Of a stretch of DNA of 64,000 nt, positions 37,570 to 46,265 are shown in pieces. The stretch comes from Sphingobacterium sp. UBA7855 (GTDB lineage: Bacteria; Bacteroidota; Bacteroidia; Sphingobacteriales; Sphingobacteriaceae). The notes below the pieces were generated by a model that was not told the origin of the DNA, did no database searches, and was given only the letters and a program-made list of their open reading frames with translations. Each line of letters starts with the position of its first letter. The first letter of the stretch is position 1. The DNA is taken from contig DLST01000006.1 in the NCBI GenBank assembly GCA_002500745.1, positions 179,649 through 243,648 on the forward strand. Direction: 5' to 3'. Position numbers and translations under genes: made by a program.

Positions 37570-38904
37570 ATGGCAGAGCAAGATATAGCGATTCACTATG
37601 CAAGAAATTCACAACTGACCCACCAATCGGGTATTCAGCAATTGGTATTAGCTCATCAGTCCGAATTGGCGGAAGTCGCCAATGTACCTTGTTTCTTCTG
37701 GGGGAGTTTGACAGATCCTTTGCTCACTTCCAAATGTTTGTTGACCTTGTCGAAAGTAGTGCGATCCAGTTTTGGACCCGTACCTCCAAGTTTGCGAGAT
37801 CCGATCGTTTCAGCTGGTACTAACCAGATTCGTTTTGAGGGCTTTTCTTCCTGCAACGGTGTTTATGCACGTTTAGATTTATTGGAAGATGCTATTGATG
37901 GCGAATTTATTACCAGTGGTACAACCAATGTAGATTTCAATGAACCGATGCTCAATGCGTTAAACGCTGTCAAGAAGACCGAAAAGATGGTGTTGGGAGT
38001 AGGAAGCAACGAGGTTTCTATTCGTACTGATAAGGCCAAAGTGACGGAGAAGAAAGTAACATTGCCACCACGCTGGATCAAAGGACTGACTTCCGTTCAA
38101 TTATATCTGGCGGGTATGGAGCTTCAGTTTGAACTAAATAAAATTCAGCTGATCCAATTATTTCAGGGCATTCCCAAAGGGAATGTGAAAGGAGAGTTCT
38201 ATTTGACGAAAAGAGCTAACCGATTTGTATTTTCACCCATAAGTACAGGCAGTGCGGTACGTATTGGTGGCATTCAGCGATTGCGTTTATTGGAGGGGTT
38301 GGTGACCTATGCCGACAGGTTACTTGTTTATCAGGAAAAAGGAGGTGAGAGCGCGGCTTTTGTGGCCGACTTTGGTAAGATGAGACTGACTCTTGCTTTG
38401 TCACCGGATAGCTATCGCGGATTCTCGGGGGAAGGTAATGTGTTGGAAAATATAGTTAAGGCCGTTCCTGATGAATGGGTCCACGCCGTGAACGGATTAC
38501 TTAAATCCAACGAGCTATTCGACCCAACAATGCTTTCCATCGAGCATGATGTCGACTTCGATACGATGGATACGCTCTCGGCGTCATTATCTTCCATCGG
38601 GTTGCTGGGTTATGATCTACATAGCCATCAGCATTATTATAGACGATTACCTTTTAAGATGGAACGTATTTTAGCCTTGAATCCGCGGTTAAAAAATGCG
38701 AAAAAACTTGTGGCGACAGCAGGTGTACAATTTGTCAAGAATACAACGGATTATACCGAGGCGAGAGTGGATGGATCCGGTGTGCAGCATACCGTCATTA
38801 TACAGGGCGATAAGTCCCAGTGTACCTGCAATTGGTTTACTAATCATCAGGCAAAGAGGGGGCTATGTAAACATATACTCGCTGTAAAGATGTTGAACGG
38901 GTAG
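37570..38904 (+). CDS. SWIM zinc-finger protein
   Basis: The 444-residue protein ends in a SWIM finger: Cys418, Cys420, Cys433 and His435 (CxC-x12-CxH in QCTCNWFTNH and RGLCKHIL). SWIM fingers bind DNA or proteins. The preceding 400 residues have no motif I know, though FSSCNGVYARLDLLEDAIDG and the beta-rich middle look like a distinct conserved domain. It follows the WGR gene by 4 bp. In other genomes SWIM proteins occur with vWA and MoxR ATPase genes; none are adjacent here. Confidence 0.8.
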   Translation: MAEQDIAIHYARNSQLTHQSGIQQLVLAHQSELAEVANVPCFFWGSLTDPLLTSKCLLTLSKVVRSSFGPVPPSLRDPIVSAGTNQIRFEGFSSCNGVYARLDLLEDAIDGEFITSGTTNVDFNEPMLNALNAVKKTEKMVLGVGSNEVSIRTDKAKVTEKKVTLPPRWIKGLTSVQLYLAGMELQFELNKIQLIQLFQGIPKGNVKGEFYLTKRANRFVFSPISTGSAVRIGGIQRLRLLEGLVTYADRLLVYQEKGGESAAFVADFGKMRLTLALSPDSYRGFSGEGNVLENIVKAVPDEWVHAVNGLLKSNELFDPTMLSIEHDVDFDTMDTLSASLSSIGLLGYDLHSHQHYYRRLPFKMERILALNPRLKNAKKLVATAGVQFVKNTTDYTEARVDGSGVQHTVIIQGDKSQCTCNWFTNHQAKRGLCKHILAVKMLNG

Positions 38905-38912
38905 CGAAGAGC

Positions 38913-38949
38913 GCATCATGTTTTTCCCCTTTATGGTAAAACATGATGC
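38913..38949 (+). terminator. Hairpin after the SWIM gene
   Basis: GCATCATGTTTT and AAAACATGATGC form a 12-bp stem with a 13-nt loop, 9 bp past the stop codon. No T-run follows, so its strength as terminator is uncertain. Confidence 0.45.
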
Positions 38950-39073
38950 AAAATACATTACGAACTGAAAATTTAAAATGTCGCAAGGAAAATAGAAAAA
39001 TAGTGTCGTGCAAAAGTTAGAAAGGTTTTGTTAACAATTCATTAATTGATTAATTTAAGGAAAATTTTCAATT

Positions 39074-41254
39074 ATGAAATCTAACAACCTATTTATTTTC
39101 CTTATTGTTTTTCTAACAGCAGTAGCCACTCCTGTCTTTAGTCAACAAAATTTTAACTTTTCATTTGATCAACCGATTACTGCTCCATGGTTCAAGATAG
39201 GCGATACGACGGTTTTTAAAAGTAGTATAGACCAAAATATATATTATCGTGGAAAAGGGGCGCTCCGGATTGAAAGTATAAAAAAGAACAGCGCTTTCGG
39301 GGGAATTATGATGTGGTTACCATCAAATTTAAAGGGCGATTCCATTGAAGTGTCTGCGATGATCAAACGTGAGAATATCATCGCGGGGTCTTATGTGTCG
39401 ATGATGTTACAGATCGATCCCAAAGTCTTTTTCGACAATATGGCTAACCGCCAAATGAATGGGACCAAAAACTGGGAAAATATTAAGCTGAAAACTAAAT
39501 TGGTTCCAAACCAGACGGAAGGGATATCCATTGCATTTTTTCTTTCTGGAGAGGGTAAGATGTGGGTTGATGATGTGCTCATCACTGTAGATGGTAAGGA
39601 TATTACGAAGGAAGCGGGAATGTTTGTGCCATTTGCGAAAGGAATCAGTGAACCTGCAAGTTCGGGGATATCTGACTTTAATAGTACGCCCAAGATTGAT
39701 CGACGCTTGGTGGATCTGGGGAGAATATGGGGTTTCCTGAAATATAGACATCCCGCTGTGGCGCAAGGGAAGTATGATTGGGATCAACAGTTATTTAAGT
39801 CTATAAATGCTGTTATTATGGCAAAAGATAATAAATCTGTTGAGGCACATTATGCTGCGCTGTTAGACAGTCTCGGTGCCACGGCCAACTATGCCAAGCC
39901 ACAGCTTGAAAATGTGGTTCATGAGGTAGATTACAGCTGGATCGATGAGCTTCCATTTAATGATGATCTTAAAGATAAACTGAAGCGTATTCGTTACAGT
40001 AGTTTTGATCAGCATCATTATTTTGATTTTGCTAATGGTATAGGCAATGTCCTTTTTAAGAATGAAAAAAAATACGAAAATGTATTTTCAGCGGACGTAG
40101 GATTTCGTTTATTGACGCTTTTTCGCTTTTGGAATATGATCGAGTATTTTTCTCCTTATAAACACCTGACGGATCCGAAATGGGAAGCGGTTTTAAAAGC
40201 CGCTGTGCCCGAAATGATTCTTAGTCGGGATGATCGTTCTTATGGACTTTCACTTCTCAAGATGATAGCCCAGGTAAAAGATGCACATACCGGACTTTGG
40301 AGCATGCCGAAAGGGCTGATAAATTATTATGGCAATTACCGTATGCCGGTGGAGATCCGAATGATAGAAGGAAAAGCTGTGGTAACGAAAGTTTTCGATA
40401 GTGAAAAATCTGGAGATAAATTTAGGATAGGAGATGTGCTCATCAGTAAAGAACATAAAAAGATTGAAGAAATTAGAGATTCGCTATGGGCTTATATGAG
40501 TACACCGAATGAAGCGGTGGCCAACCGTGACCTTGCGCGAAAGCTTGTGACAAGCAATAGTGAGCTTGTACCCTGTGAAATAGTGCGTGATGGCCGGCCG
40601 ATTAACGTAGATATTGCTGCGCTACCTTCTAGCCAAATTAAACCTGCGCCAAAAGATACTGTAGCTTTTAAGATGCTGGATAATAATATTCTATATATTA
40701 ATCATAGTTTATTGCGTGGTAAAATGATTACAGATAATAGGGTAAACTGGAGTAAGGTAAAAGGTATTGTGATTGATGACCGCAATTATCCCGGTGATTT
40801 TTTAGTGTTCAAGCTTACACCCTTGTTGTTGACCAAGCCTACTGATTTCGTTCGTTTTACCAGTACGAGTCTTCAATATCCTGGAACTTTTGTAATGAGC
40901 AGCCCATTACAAGTTGGGGAGAATACCAATGATTGTTATCGGGGTAAAGTAGCTATTCTGGTCAATGAAGATACGCAGAGTTCTGCGGAATATCATGTGA
41001 TGGCTTATCAGGCAGCTTCTCATGTTAAGGTTTTCGGATCACAGACAGCCGGAGCAGATGGCAATGTCAGTTATATTGATTTGCCAGGTAATCAAAGGAC
41101 AATGCTTTCGGGACTGGGTGTATATTACCCTGATCAGCGTGAAACCCAGCGTGTCGGCATTAAAATAGACCAGATTATTAAGCCAAGTATTAAAGGTGTC
41201 CAGCAGGGCAGAGATGAAGTATTGGAAAAAGCACTGGAATATTTAAATAAATAA
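39074..41254 (+). CDS. S41-family peptidase
   Basis: The 726-residue protein has a signal peptide (to PVFSQQ), an N-terminal carbohydrate-binding-like jelly-roll region (about 25-190), a central helical part, a PDZ-like stretch (VRMIEGKAVVTKVFD type, near VEIRMIEGKAVVTKVFDSEK) and the C-terminal tail-specific protease core with the nucleophile in VNEDTQSSAEYHVM and GSQTAGADGNVSYIDLPGN. It should act in the periplasm or at the cell surface on misfolded or foreign proteins. Monocistronic; TTTTG with TAATTTAA 20 bp on (39026-39058) is a weak promoter candidate. Confidence 0.87.
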   Translation: MKSNNLFIFLIVFLTAVATPVFSQQNFNFSFDQPITAPWFKIGDTTVFKSSIDQNIYYRGKGALRIESIKKNSAFGGIMMWLPSNLKGDSIEVSAMIKRENIIAGSYVSMMLQIDPKVFFDNMANRQMNGTKNWENIKLKTKLVPNQTEGISIAFFLSGEGKMWVDDVLITVDGKDITKEAGMFVPFAKGISEPASSGISDFNSTPKIDRRLVDLGRIWGFLKYRHPAVAQGKYDWDQQLFKSINAVIMAKDNKSVEAHYAALLDSLGATANYAKPQLENVVHEVDYSWIDELPFNDDLKDKLKRIRYSSFDQHHYFDFANGIGNVLFKNEKKYENVFSADVGFRLLTLFRFWNMIEYFSPYKHLTDPKWEAVLKAAVPEMILSRDDRSYGLSLLKMIAQVKDAHTGLWSMPKGLINYYGNYRMPVEIRMIEGKAVVTKVFDSEKSGDKFRIGDVLISKEHKKIEEIRDSLWAYMSTPNEAVANRDLARKLVTSNSELVPCEIVRDGRPINVDIAALPSSQIKPAPKDTVAFKMLDNNILYINHSLLRGKMITDNRVNWSKVKGIVIDDRNYPGDFLVFKLTPLLLTKPTDFVRFTSTSLQYPGTFVMSSPLQVGENTNDCYRGKVAILVNEDTQSSAEYHVMAYQAASHVKVFGSQTAGADGNVSYIDLPGNQRTMLSGLGVYYPDQRETQRVGIKIDQIIKPSIKGVQQGRDEVLEKALEYLNK

Positions 41255-41298
41255 GTTTGGTCTTTACGATCGATGATTGTGAAAGGAGCGGACTTAAA

Positions 41299-41351
41299 AT
41301 CGGATACTAAAGTTTGATCTGTTTAGAATAGATCAAACTTTAGTATCCGAT
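41299..41351. repeat. Perfect 22-bp inverted repeat
   Basis: A 22-bp arm (41299-41320, starting ATCGGATACTAAAG) is followed after 9 nt by its exact reverse complement (41330-41351). The right arm is part of the reading frame of the broken YhcG gene (DQTLVSD), so the left arm looks like an inverted copy of it. It also lies 45 bp past the S41 stop and may end that transcript, though there is no T-run. Confidence 0.9.
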
Positions 41352-41588
41352 ATAAAAGCGATTACTTCCCAGTCCAAAGACAATGCCATTCGTGCTGTCG
41401 ACCATCAGCGTACGTTGATGTACTGGCATATCGGCAAGCGTATCTTTGAAGAAGAGCAGCAAGGAAAGGATAAGGCTGATTATGGAAAATATCTTACAAA
41501 GTATCAGCCAAGGCGCTAGAACCTGAATTTGGTAGCGGATTTTCGCGAAGGCAGATTGAGTTGTTTAGACAGTTTTATCGCGTTTTTC

Positions 41589-41617
41589 CAATTGCGAACG
41601 CACTGCGTTCGCAATTG
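41589..41617. repeat. 29-bp palindrome inside the YhcG relic
   Basis: CAATTGCGAACGCA, one central C, then TGCGTTCGCAATTG: 14-bp perfect arms. It overlaps codons for IANALRSQL close to the deletion join. Confidence 0.9.
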
Positions 41618-41763
41618 AGCTGGACACAATACAGGATTGAAAGGCTTCCACATGAACATCCCACGATCGGCATTTTACTCTTGTGCGAGTAAGAACGATG
41701 CGGTTGTTAAATTAACCCTTCCCGAAGACCAAAAACAGATCGTTGCCAGTCAATACGAGCTTT

Positions 41764-41803
41764 CTTTGCCTACAGAGCAGCAATTGCTGCTATGTAGGCA
41801 AAG
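41764..41803. repeat. 40-bp near-perfect palindrome at the YhcG relic end
   Basis: CTTTGCCTACA and TGTAGGCAAAG flank a perfect 16-bp palindrome AGCAGCAATTGCTGCT, with one mismatched pair (41775 against 41792). Family-like sequence (LSLPTEQQLL) stops at the palindrome centre, so the right half looks like an inverted copy of the left. Confidence 0.9.
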
Positions 41804-41878
41804 AATTGGAAAGTTTTGTTAGTAAAGTTGGCGATGCGTAAATTTACAACGAGCAATATATATTTTTATAATGCAACA

Positions 41879-42439
41879 CTATACCGCTGCCACTCTTTTC
41901 TTGGCAGCTTGGAGATCAAAGTAGTTCGGATCCCATTTTTCACCTTCTTCTAAGCCGAGCCAGGTTCGCATCTCATCATGTTCTTCATGGTTTATATCTT
42001 TCATGACATCCTTTACATTTTGATATCCCCAAGTACTTCCGCAATCTTCCGGTGGGCAAGCACCTTTTCCCTCCAGTAACTTCGCTTTTAATACATGCTT
42101 GTCTAGAATGTCCTCGACCACAATTTGATGTGTCCAGCTATCACCAAAATCATAGATGTAGGTGAACTTTTGCCCTGTCTGATTTAAAATGTCTTTCAAT
42201 ATTAACAATTCGGCATCTTCGGTATTTCCTTCGTCCCATTCTTCGTCAATTATGGCAATCTCAGGATATGATCCAAAACCTTTCGGCGAAAACTGATAAA
42301 GGTGATAGTTTTGCCAGCCAAATGCTTCTTGTATCACTTGATGTAAACGGTCAAATGTGAAATAATCGGGAACTAATAACTTTCGCCACACTGGTGGTTT
42401 TGTTATCCCTTTAATCTGTATTTTTAATTGTAATAGCAT
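41879..42439 (-). CDS. Plasmid pRiA4b ORF-3-like protein
   Basis: The 186-residue protein has the family marks KPPVWRKLLVPDYFTFDRLHQ, AFGWQNYHLYQF, FTYIYDFGDSWTHQIVVED and the late CPPEDCGSTWGYQNV. The family (also called the IS1096 passenger TnpR-like family) is widespread on plasmids and near mobile DNA but has no proven function. It sits next to a decayed gene and in a stretch of poorly conserved genes. Complete, own start and stop; no clear promoter. Confidence 0.9.
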   Translation of the reverse strand: MLLQLKIQIKGITKPPVWRKLLVPDYFTFDRLHQVIQEAFGWQNYHLYQFSPKGFGSYPEIAIIDEEWDEGNTEDAELLILKDILNQTGQKFTYIYDFGDSWTHQIVVEDILDKHVLKAKLLEGKGACPPEDCGSTWGYQNVKDVMKDINHEEHDEMRTWLGLEEGEKWDPNYFDLQAAKKRVAAV

Positions 42440-42534
42440 CTGTATTTATTTTATTCCTCTTCCCTATTAAAACAACTCATAATAGCCGTAATTTTTGTAA
42501 TCCCTCACTCTCTGTCAATCAATGGATGTTCTTG

Positions 42535-43803
42535 TCAATCTAAAAGACTATTTAGTCCTTCTTTGTTGAATAATAATTGACCTATTTGCAGATTAGACCA
42601 TCCTGTTTTCAATACATAGGAAAAAGCTGGGGTCTCTTCGACAATCTTGCAGTCTATATAGTATGGGCTCACTTGGACGTTGGCTTCTGCAATTTTTTGC
42701 CGTAATTCAATTATATGAGTAGAGATAAAGAATGTAGAAGTAGTAAACTTTTGAAGCCCCTTGATCGTTTTTACACTTATAACCAATGCATCTTCATAGT
42801 TGGTCCCTTTAAATAGCTCGTCGAAAATGGCGAAACATCGTTTACCCTCATGCGCTTGATGAACAACGTTTTTCAATTTGATAATTTCTTTCATAAAATG
42901 ACTATAACCATTTTTTAGATCATCGCTGTGATTAATTTGAATCGATACATTATCATAAAAAGGAATGGTTCCAGCGCTGGCAGGCATAGCTAATCCCAAA
43001 TGAGTCAAGTAAACGCATAAGCCGATGGATTTAAGCAGTGTTGATTTTCCTGACATGTTTGCACCTGTAATAAGTACGATATTGTTGTTTATAACGATAT
43101 CATTTTTTACAGGATTAGATAGCAATGAGTGATATAGTTCTGTGAGTTGAAAACAATATTCATTCATTGTAGCGAACTGAAAATTGTTTTTATAAATTGC
43201 TTTCCCGATTGAAAAATAAGCTTCTAAAAGAGCTAGTTTCTCAAAAAATAAAAGCGTATCACCATTTTTACGGTTTTCAGAAACAATAGCGTTTAGCTCC
43301 TGGATGGAAATATAGCCTAGTGTACCTTTACGGATTTTGGATATATAGTGTCGAAGTTTGAAGGAGTGGAGGTAGTTTATGACAAACCTAAGATCCTCTT
43401 GATATTTATGGGGAAATTCATTCAGTTCAATATTTCCTGTGAGATCATTTTCAAGCTTGGATAAGAAGTTAATTAGTTGCGCATACTCGCCAAGTAAGAT
43501 GTTGCTCTTACGTTTTTTGAATTTGTAAGCCAGAAAATCGACTTTTTTTAGGTACTCTAGTGGGAAATGACATAAGAACTTATGTGAATCTGCATACTCA
43601 ATTTTAGTGTAATAGTAGTCATTCCCGCGTGAGATGGACAAAATAATTTGTTTTAGGATTGTTTGTCTATCGTTGATTTGGGAGATAGATGATAATGGAT
43701 TTTGTAGAAGTTTATAGAGCGCCGAATGACTATCTGAGTTTAATGTGTAATCAAATATGGGTAAAATGTCTTTTGATAAAAATAAATCTTGTGTATCATT
43801 CAT
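42535..43803 (-). CDS. Short MutS-like ATPase
   Basis: The 422-residue protein has the C-terminal part of MutS: a helical lever/clamp region and an ATPase with Walker A GANMSGKSTLLKSIG, Walker B CFAIFDELFKGTNYEDA and FFISTHIIEL. The mismatch-binding and connector domains are missing, and no Smr nuclease is fused as in MutS2. Such proteins are common in Bacteroidetes and their target is unknown; branched or damaged DNA is a guess. It precedes the pRiA4b-like gene by 95 bp on the same strand and follows the repeat protein by 38 bp. Confidence 0.87.
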   Translation of the reverse strand: MNDTQDLFLSKDILPIFDYTLNSDSHSALYKLLQNPLSSISQINDRQTILKQIILSISRGNDYYYTKIEYADSHKFLCHFPLEYLKKVDFLAYKFKKRKSNILLGEYAQLINFLSKLENDLTGNIELNEFPHKYQEDLRFVINYLHSFKLRHYISKIRKGTLGYISIQELNAIVSENRKNGDTLLFFEKLALLEAYFSIGKAIYKNNFQFATMNEYCFQLTELYHSLLSNPVKNDIVINNNIVLITGANMSGKSTLLKSIGLCVYLTHLGLAMPASAGTIPFYDNVSIQINHSDDLKNGYSHFMKEIIKLKNVVHQAHEGKRCFAIFDELFKGTNYEDALVISVKTIKGLQKFTTSTFFISTHIIELRQKIAEANVQVSPYYIDCKIVEETPAFSYVLKTGWSNLQIGQLLFNKEGLNSLLD

Positions 43804-43841
43804 AATTGCTTTTAGGTTTATTGAAATTGTTTATGCTGACT

Positions 43842-44717
43842 TTACTCCTGCATTAAATCTTCGATTAGCTGAAGTTTTACAGTTTCCAAAATACCTTTTG
43901 GATCATCCATAATTACTATTCCAAAGATATCCTTTTTTATGGACGCATTGTTTCCATTGTTATCGCTGGCTTCATAATTTCCAAATATATTCTTTCTTAC
44001 AGAAACACGGTTCCCTTTGTTGTCTTCAATTGTTTTGCCGCCTAATATGTCTGTTATAATGGTTGTAATTTTACCGGTATTATTTTCAATAGTCAGGTTT
44101 CCTAGAACATCCTTTGATATACGACTACCATTTCCCTGGCTGTCACGAATGTCTAAGCCACCTATAACATTTTTAGATACAGTGGTGTGGTTGCCACTCG
44201 CATCATTGATATCTAAACCGCCGAAGATGTTTTTTGAAATAGTAGTGAGGTTGCCGTGGCTGTCACGGATCTTCAAATTATCAAGGGTATTCATGAAGTT
44301 AGTGGATGGACTCCAATCTGGAATATCAAAATCTCCACTTATATTTTTCCTTACCGTTTTTTCCTTTCCTTCGTTATATTTTACGACTATATTGCCGGAA
44401 AGATCCTGTTTTATTGATGTTTTAAGTCCGTTGTTATCCGTTTTTGTATATCCGTTCCAGTGGTCTTTGCTGTATTTGATACTTTTACCCCAGTTGTCTG
44501 AAACAGTTACCTCTCCCCAGCTATCAGTTTTTATTTTAATGGAGCTTTTATCTAAGCCTTCCGAAACAGCTAATTGTGTAATATACTTTCGGATATCATT
44601 AGAAAGTGTATCAGCTAAATGGTTAGAATAGTTTCTATGGTGGGAGATCCTAGCTTTTACTGTCACTGCTATAGAAAATAAAAATAACAAATTAAATAAG
44701 ATATATAGGCGTTTCAT
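43842..44717 (-). CDS. Secreted protein of exact 20-residue repeats
   Basis: I do not know this protein. The ATG at 44717 gives a clean signal peptide (KRLYILFNLLFLFSIAVTV); the open frame upstream to 44888 is not leader-like. Residues 148-267 are six consecutive repeats of exactly 20, of the form LDIRDSQGNGSRISKDVLGN, and three more degenerate copies lie between 69 and 129, broken by an 18-residue insert (WSPSTN). The G-N/D-rich, alternating hydrophobic pattern predicts a beta-solenoid or similar stack exposed in the periplasm or on the surface. Followed at 38 bp by the MutS-like gene. Confidence 0.8.
   Translation of the reverse strand: MKRLYILFNLLFLFSIAVTVKARISHHRNYSNHLADTLSNDIRKYITQLAVSEGLDKSSIKIKTDSWGEVTVSDNWGKSIKYSKDHWNGYTKTDNNGLKTSIKQDLSGNIVVKYNEGKEKTVRKNISGDFDIPDWSPSTNFMNTLDNLKIRDSHGNLTTISKNIFGGLDINDASGNHTTVSKNVIGGLDIRDSQGNGSRISKDVLGNLTIENNTGKITTIITDILGGKTIEDNKGNRVSVRKNIFGNYEASDNNGNNASIKKDIFGIVIMDDPKGILETVKLQLIEDLMQE
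43917..44276 (-). repeat. Six 60-bp coding repeats
   Basis: The six tandem 20-codon units of the secreted protein, each with D-x-x-G-N then S-K-D/N-h-h-G-G/N. DNA copies are diverged, so the array is old and not a recent slippage product. Confidence 0.85.
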
Positions 44718-45084
44718 GTGGCTGTAATTTAGGATTAAAATACACTTTTTTGATAAGAAAATAAAGTAAATGATTTTAATTCGCTTAATTCTAGCCGATA
44801 AAATCTCAGTCTCTTTCAAAAGTGTATTTTCCAGCCTATAAGACAGGATTATTATCATGTAAGTGAAAAATAAACGTTGACCTGTCATTTTCCATCTTAT
44901 GAACAGGGTGGTGCCTCTCTATACCACAAGGATATAATTAAAAGGGAAATAAAAGTTACTCAGGGTGGTTGTGTAAATTGAATCGTGTCACATCACTGTT
45001 TTTAGAGTTCTTCCTGCCAATACCTCAGCACTCCATCAATAGAATCTTGCTGCAATAGAGCTTGACGGCTACCTCATAGAATCT

Positions 45085-45580
45085 TCATGCACTTTTCAAT
45101 GTCGCTAACTCTAAATTTAATGCTAAATTCTGCTTAAGACTTTTGAAAATTTCCAAGGCATTAACTTGTTTGTCATAATAGCTTTGTTCTATCCAAGTTT
45201 TTAGAAGTTCGAGCAGAGGTCTGTTAGTTTTTCAGGTGCTGCGTTTCGGCGCATTTTTCTTTTTCCATATGATGCGTGTGTCTTCTCCTTTTTCGGAATA
45301 AATGATATGGGAAAATCCTTTATAACCATCTTCATCGATAGCTTTGGTATGGTGTAATTGAATATTGGCATCTTTTGTTCCATTCACTATAATCTTTGAA
45401 AAAGGACATTTCGCTTGGCTCAATAATGAAACTAAATACATAGTTATTAGGCTTACCTTGTAGAAACGAGAGCTCATCATCGCGCATGTCTATTAGAGGA
45501 TGAATACGAGCCAATGGTTGTAGAGGTATTGAGGCAACTGGAAGGTCTGCTGCCCAAGGACCCGCTTGAGGACTGGACAC
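45085..45580 (-). pseudogene. Decayed coding stretch, family unknown
   Basis: Within about 1 kb without a good gene, minus-strand frames show protein-like runs in three different frames: LARIHPLIDMRDDELSFLQG and SFIIEPSEMSFFKDYSEWNK (to about 45380), KDANIQLHHTKAIDEDGYKG and SHIIYSEKGEDTRIIWKKKN (to about 45240), and LLELLKTWIEQSYYDKQVNA (to 45085). They could be the remains of one or two genes with frameshifts. I cannot assign a family. Confidence 0.4.
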
Positions 45581-45806
45581 CTGATTACGGGGAAGTAAAA
45601 CGACGGGGGGGCTATACGAATGGCGTTATAAGAAGTGGCTACTGGGAAAAAATGCAAGGAAGCACCTATATGCCGGTGGGCAAGGGAAGTCAAAGCAAGG
45701 TTATACGTATGGTTGTATCCACTGTGGAGGATATCATATGACAAAAGAGCATCCGCATCATTACAGGCGAAAAAAAGAAAAATATGAGCATAAATATACT
45801 GAATAA
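45514..45806 (+). pseudogene. Small zinc-ribbon-like ORF split at a G7 tract
   Basis: The frame from the ATG at 45514 (MVVEVLRQLEGLLPKDPLED) runs into seven G at 45605-45611; the -1 frame beyond it continues with LYEWRYKKWLLGKNARKHLY, then YTYGCIHCGGYHMTKEHPHH and a basic end, stop at 45806. CIHCGGYHMTK is a Cys-Cys-His knuckle seen in many small zinc-binding proteins. With eight G the frame would be whole, about 97 residues. The sequence G GGG GGC also fits a -1 slippery site. The alternative is a simple dead gene or a base-calling error. Confidence 0.5.
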
Positions 45807-45857
45807 TTGATGATCGCTGCTTTTTTCAAATTTATTTTTCAAACATAGAATAATTCG

Positions 45858-45865
45858 TACATTTG
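45858..45865 (+). promoter_or_regulatory. -7 element of the small membrane protein gene
   Basis: TACATTTG fits TAnnTTTG exactly, 23 bp before the ATG at 45889. Confidence 0.55.
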
Positions 45866-45888
45866 TATCGAATAAAATCGAAATTGAA

Positions 45889-46149
45889 ATGGCAGAAACT
45901 GTACAACCAAGAGGTCCAAAGACAACTGATAATAATGCGAATCAAACTCATTACTACAAAACATTGGTAGTAGCGATCGCTTTAGGTTTAATCGGTACAT
46001 TTATCCGTTTTGTACCGGATGTTTGTACGTCTATGGGGCAACAAACATTTTTGTTTTCCGCAATAGCTAACATCTCCATGATCGTAGGCGCACTTATCGC
46101 TTTCAAAACCGTGTTCGGAATTTTGGGATTTGGAAAAAACCGTGACTAA
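45889..46149 (+). CDS. Small two-helix membrane protein, unknown
   Basis: The 86-residue protein has a polar, Asn-rich N-terminus of about 23 residues and two membrane helices (LVVAIALGLIGTFIRFV and IANISMIVGALIAFKTVFGI) ending in a short basic tail. I do not recognise the family. A consensus -7 element upstream and a strong terminator downstream support a real, monocistronic gene. Confidence 0.75.
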   Translation: MAETVQPRGPKTTDNNANQTHYYKTLVVAIALGLIGTFIRFVPDVCTSMGQQTFLFSAIANISMIVGALIAFKTVFGILGFGKNRD

Positions 46150-46171
46150 TTACTACTCAGCAAAGATATTG

Positions 46172-46198
46172 AAAGCTTCAGTTTACTGAGGCTTTTTT
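46172..46198 (+). terminator. Intrinsic terminator after the small membrane protein
   Basis: AAGCTTCAG, loop TTTA, CTGAGGCTT (one G-U pair) followed by a T-run. Confidence 0.8.
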
Positions 46199-46265
46199 TA
46201 TGATGTATAAAGCGGACCATCCAAGAAGCTAGCAACACAGTTCTATTGTGAAATACAAAGATCAT

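Larger units (their letters stand above)
41331..41822 (+). pseudogene. Broken YhcG/DUF1016 PDDEXK-nuclease-like gene
   Basis: Three blocks in different frames rebuild a DUF1016 protein. 41331-41519 encodes SDIKAITSQSKDNAIRAVD and TLMYWHIGKRIFEEEQQGKD; from about 41507 another frame gives ALEPEFGSGFSRRQIELFRQ and FPIANALRSQLSWTQYR; after an internal deletion that removes the catalytic middle (including the PDDEXK core) it joins to PHEHPTIGILL, and a third frame from 41680 gives ASKNDAVVKLTLPEDQKQIV and SQYELSLPTEQQLL. At least two frameshifts and one large deletion, so it cannot be active. Relatives are usually about 330-350 residues. Family named from memory of its very conserved sequence. 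Confidence 0.88.

Noticed and set aside
45085..45232. Resemblance of LLELLKTWIEQSYYDKQ to IS66-type transposase
   Set aside because: Too short and no DDE motif, terminal repeats or target duplication were found, so no IS element is claimed.
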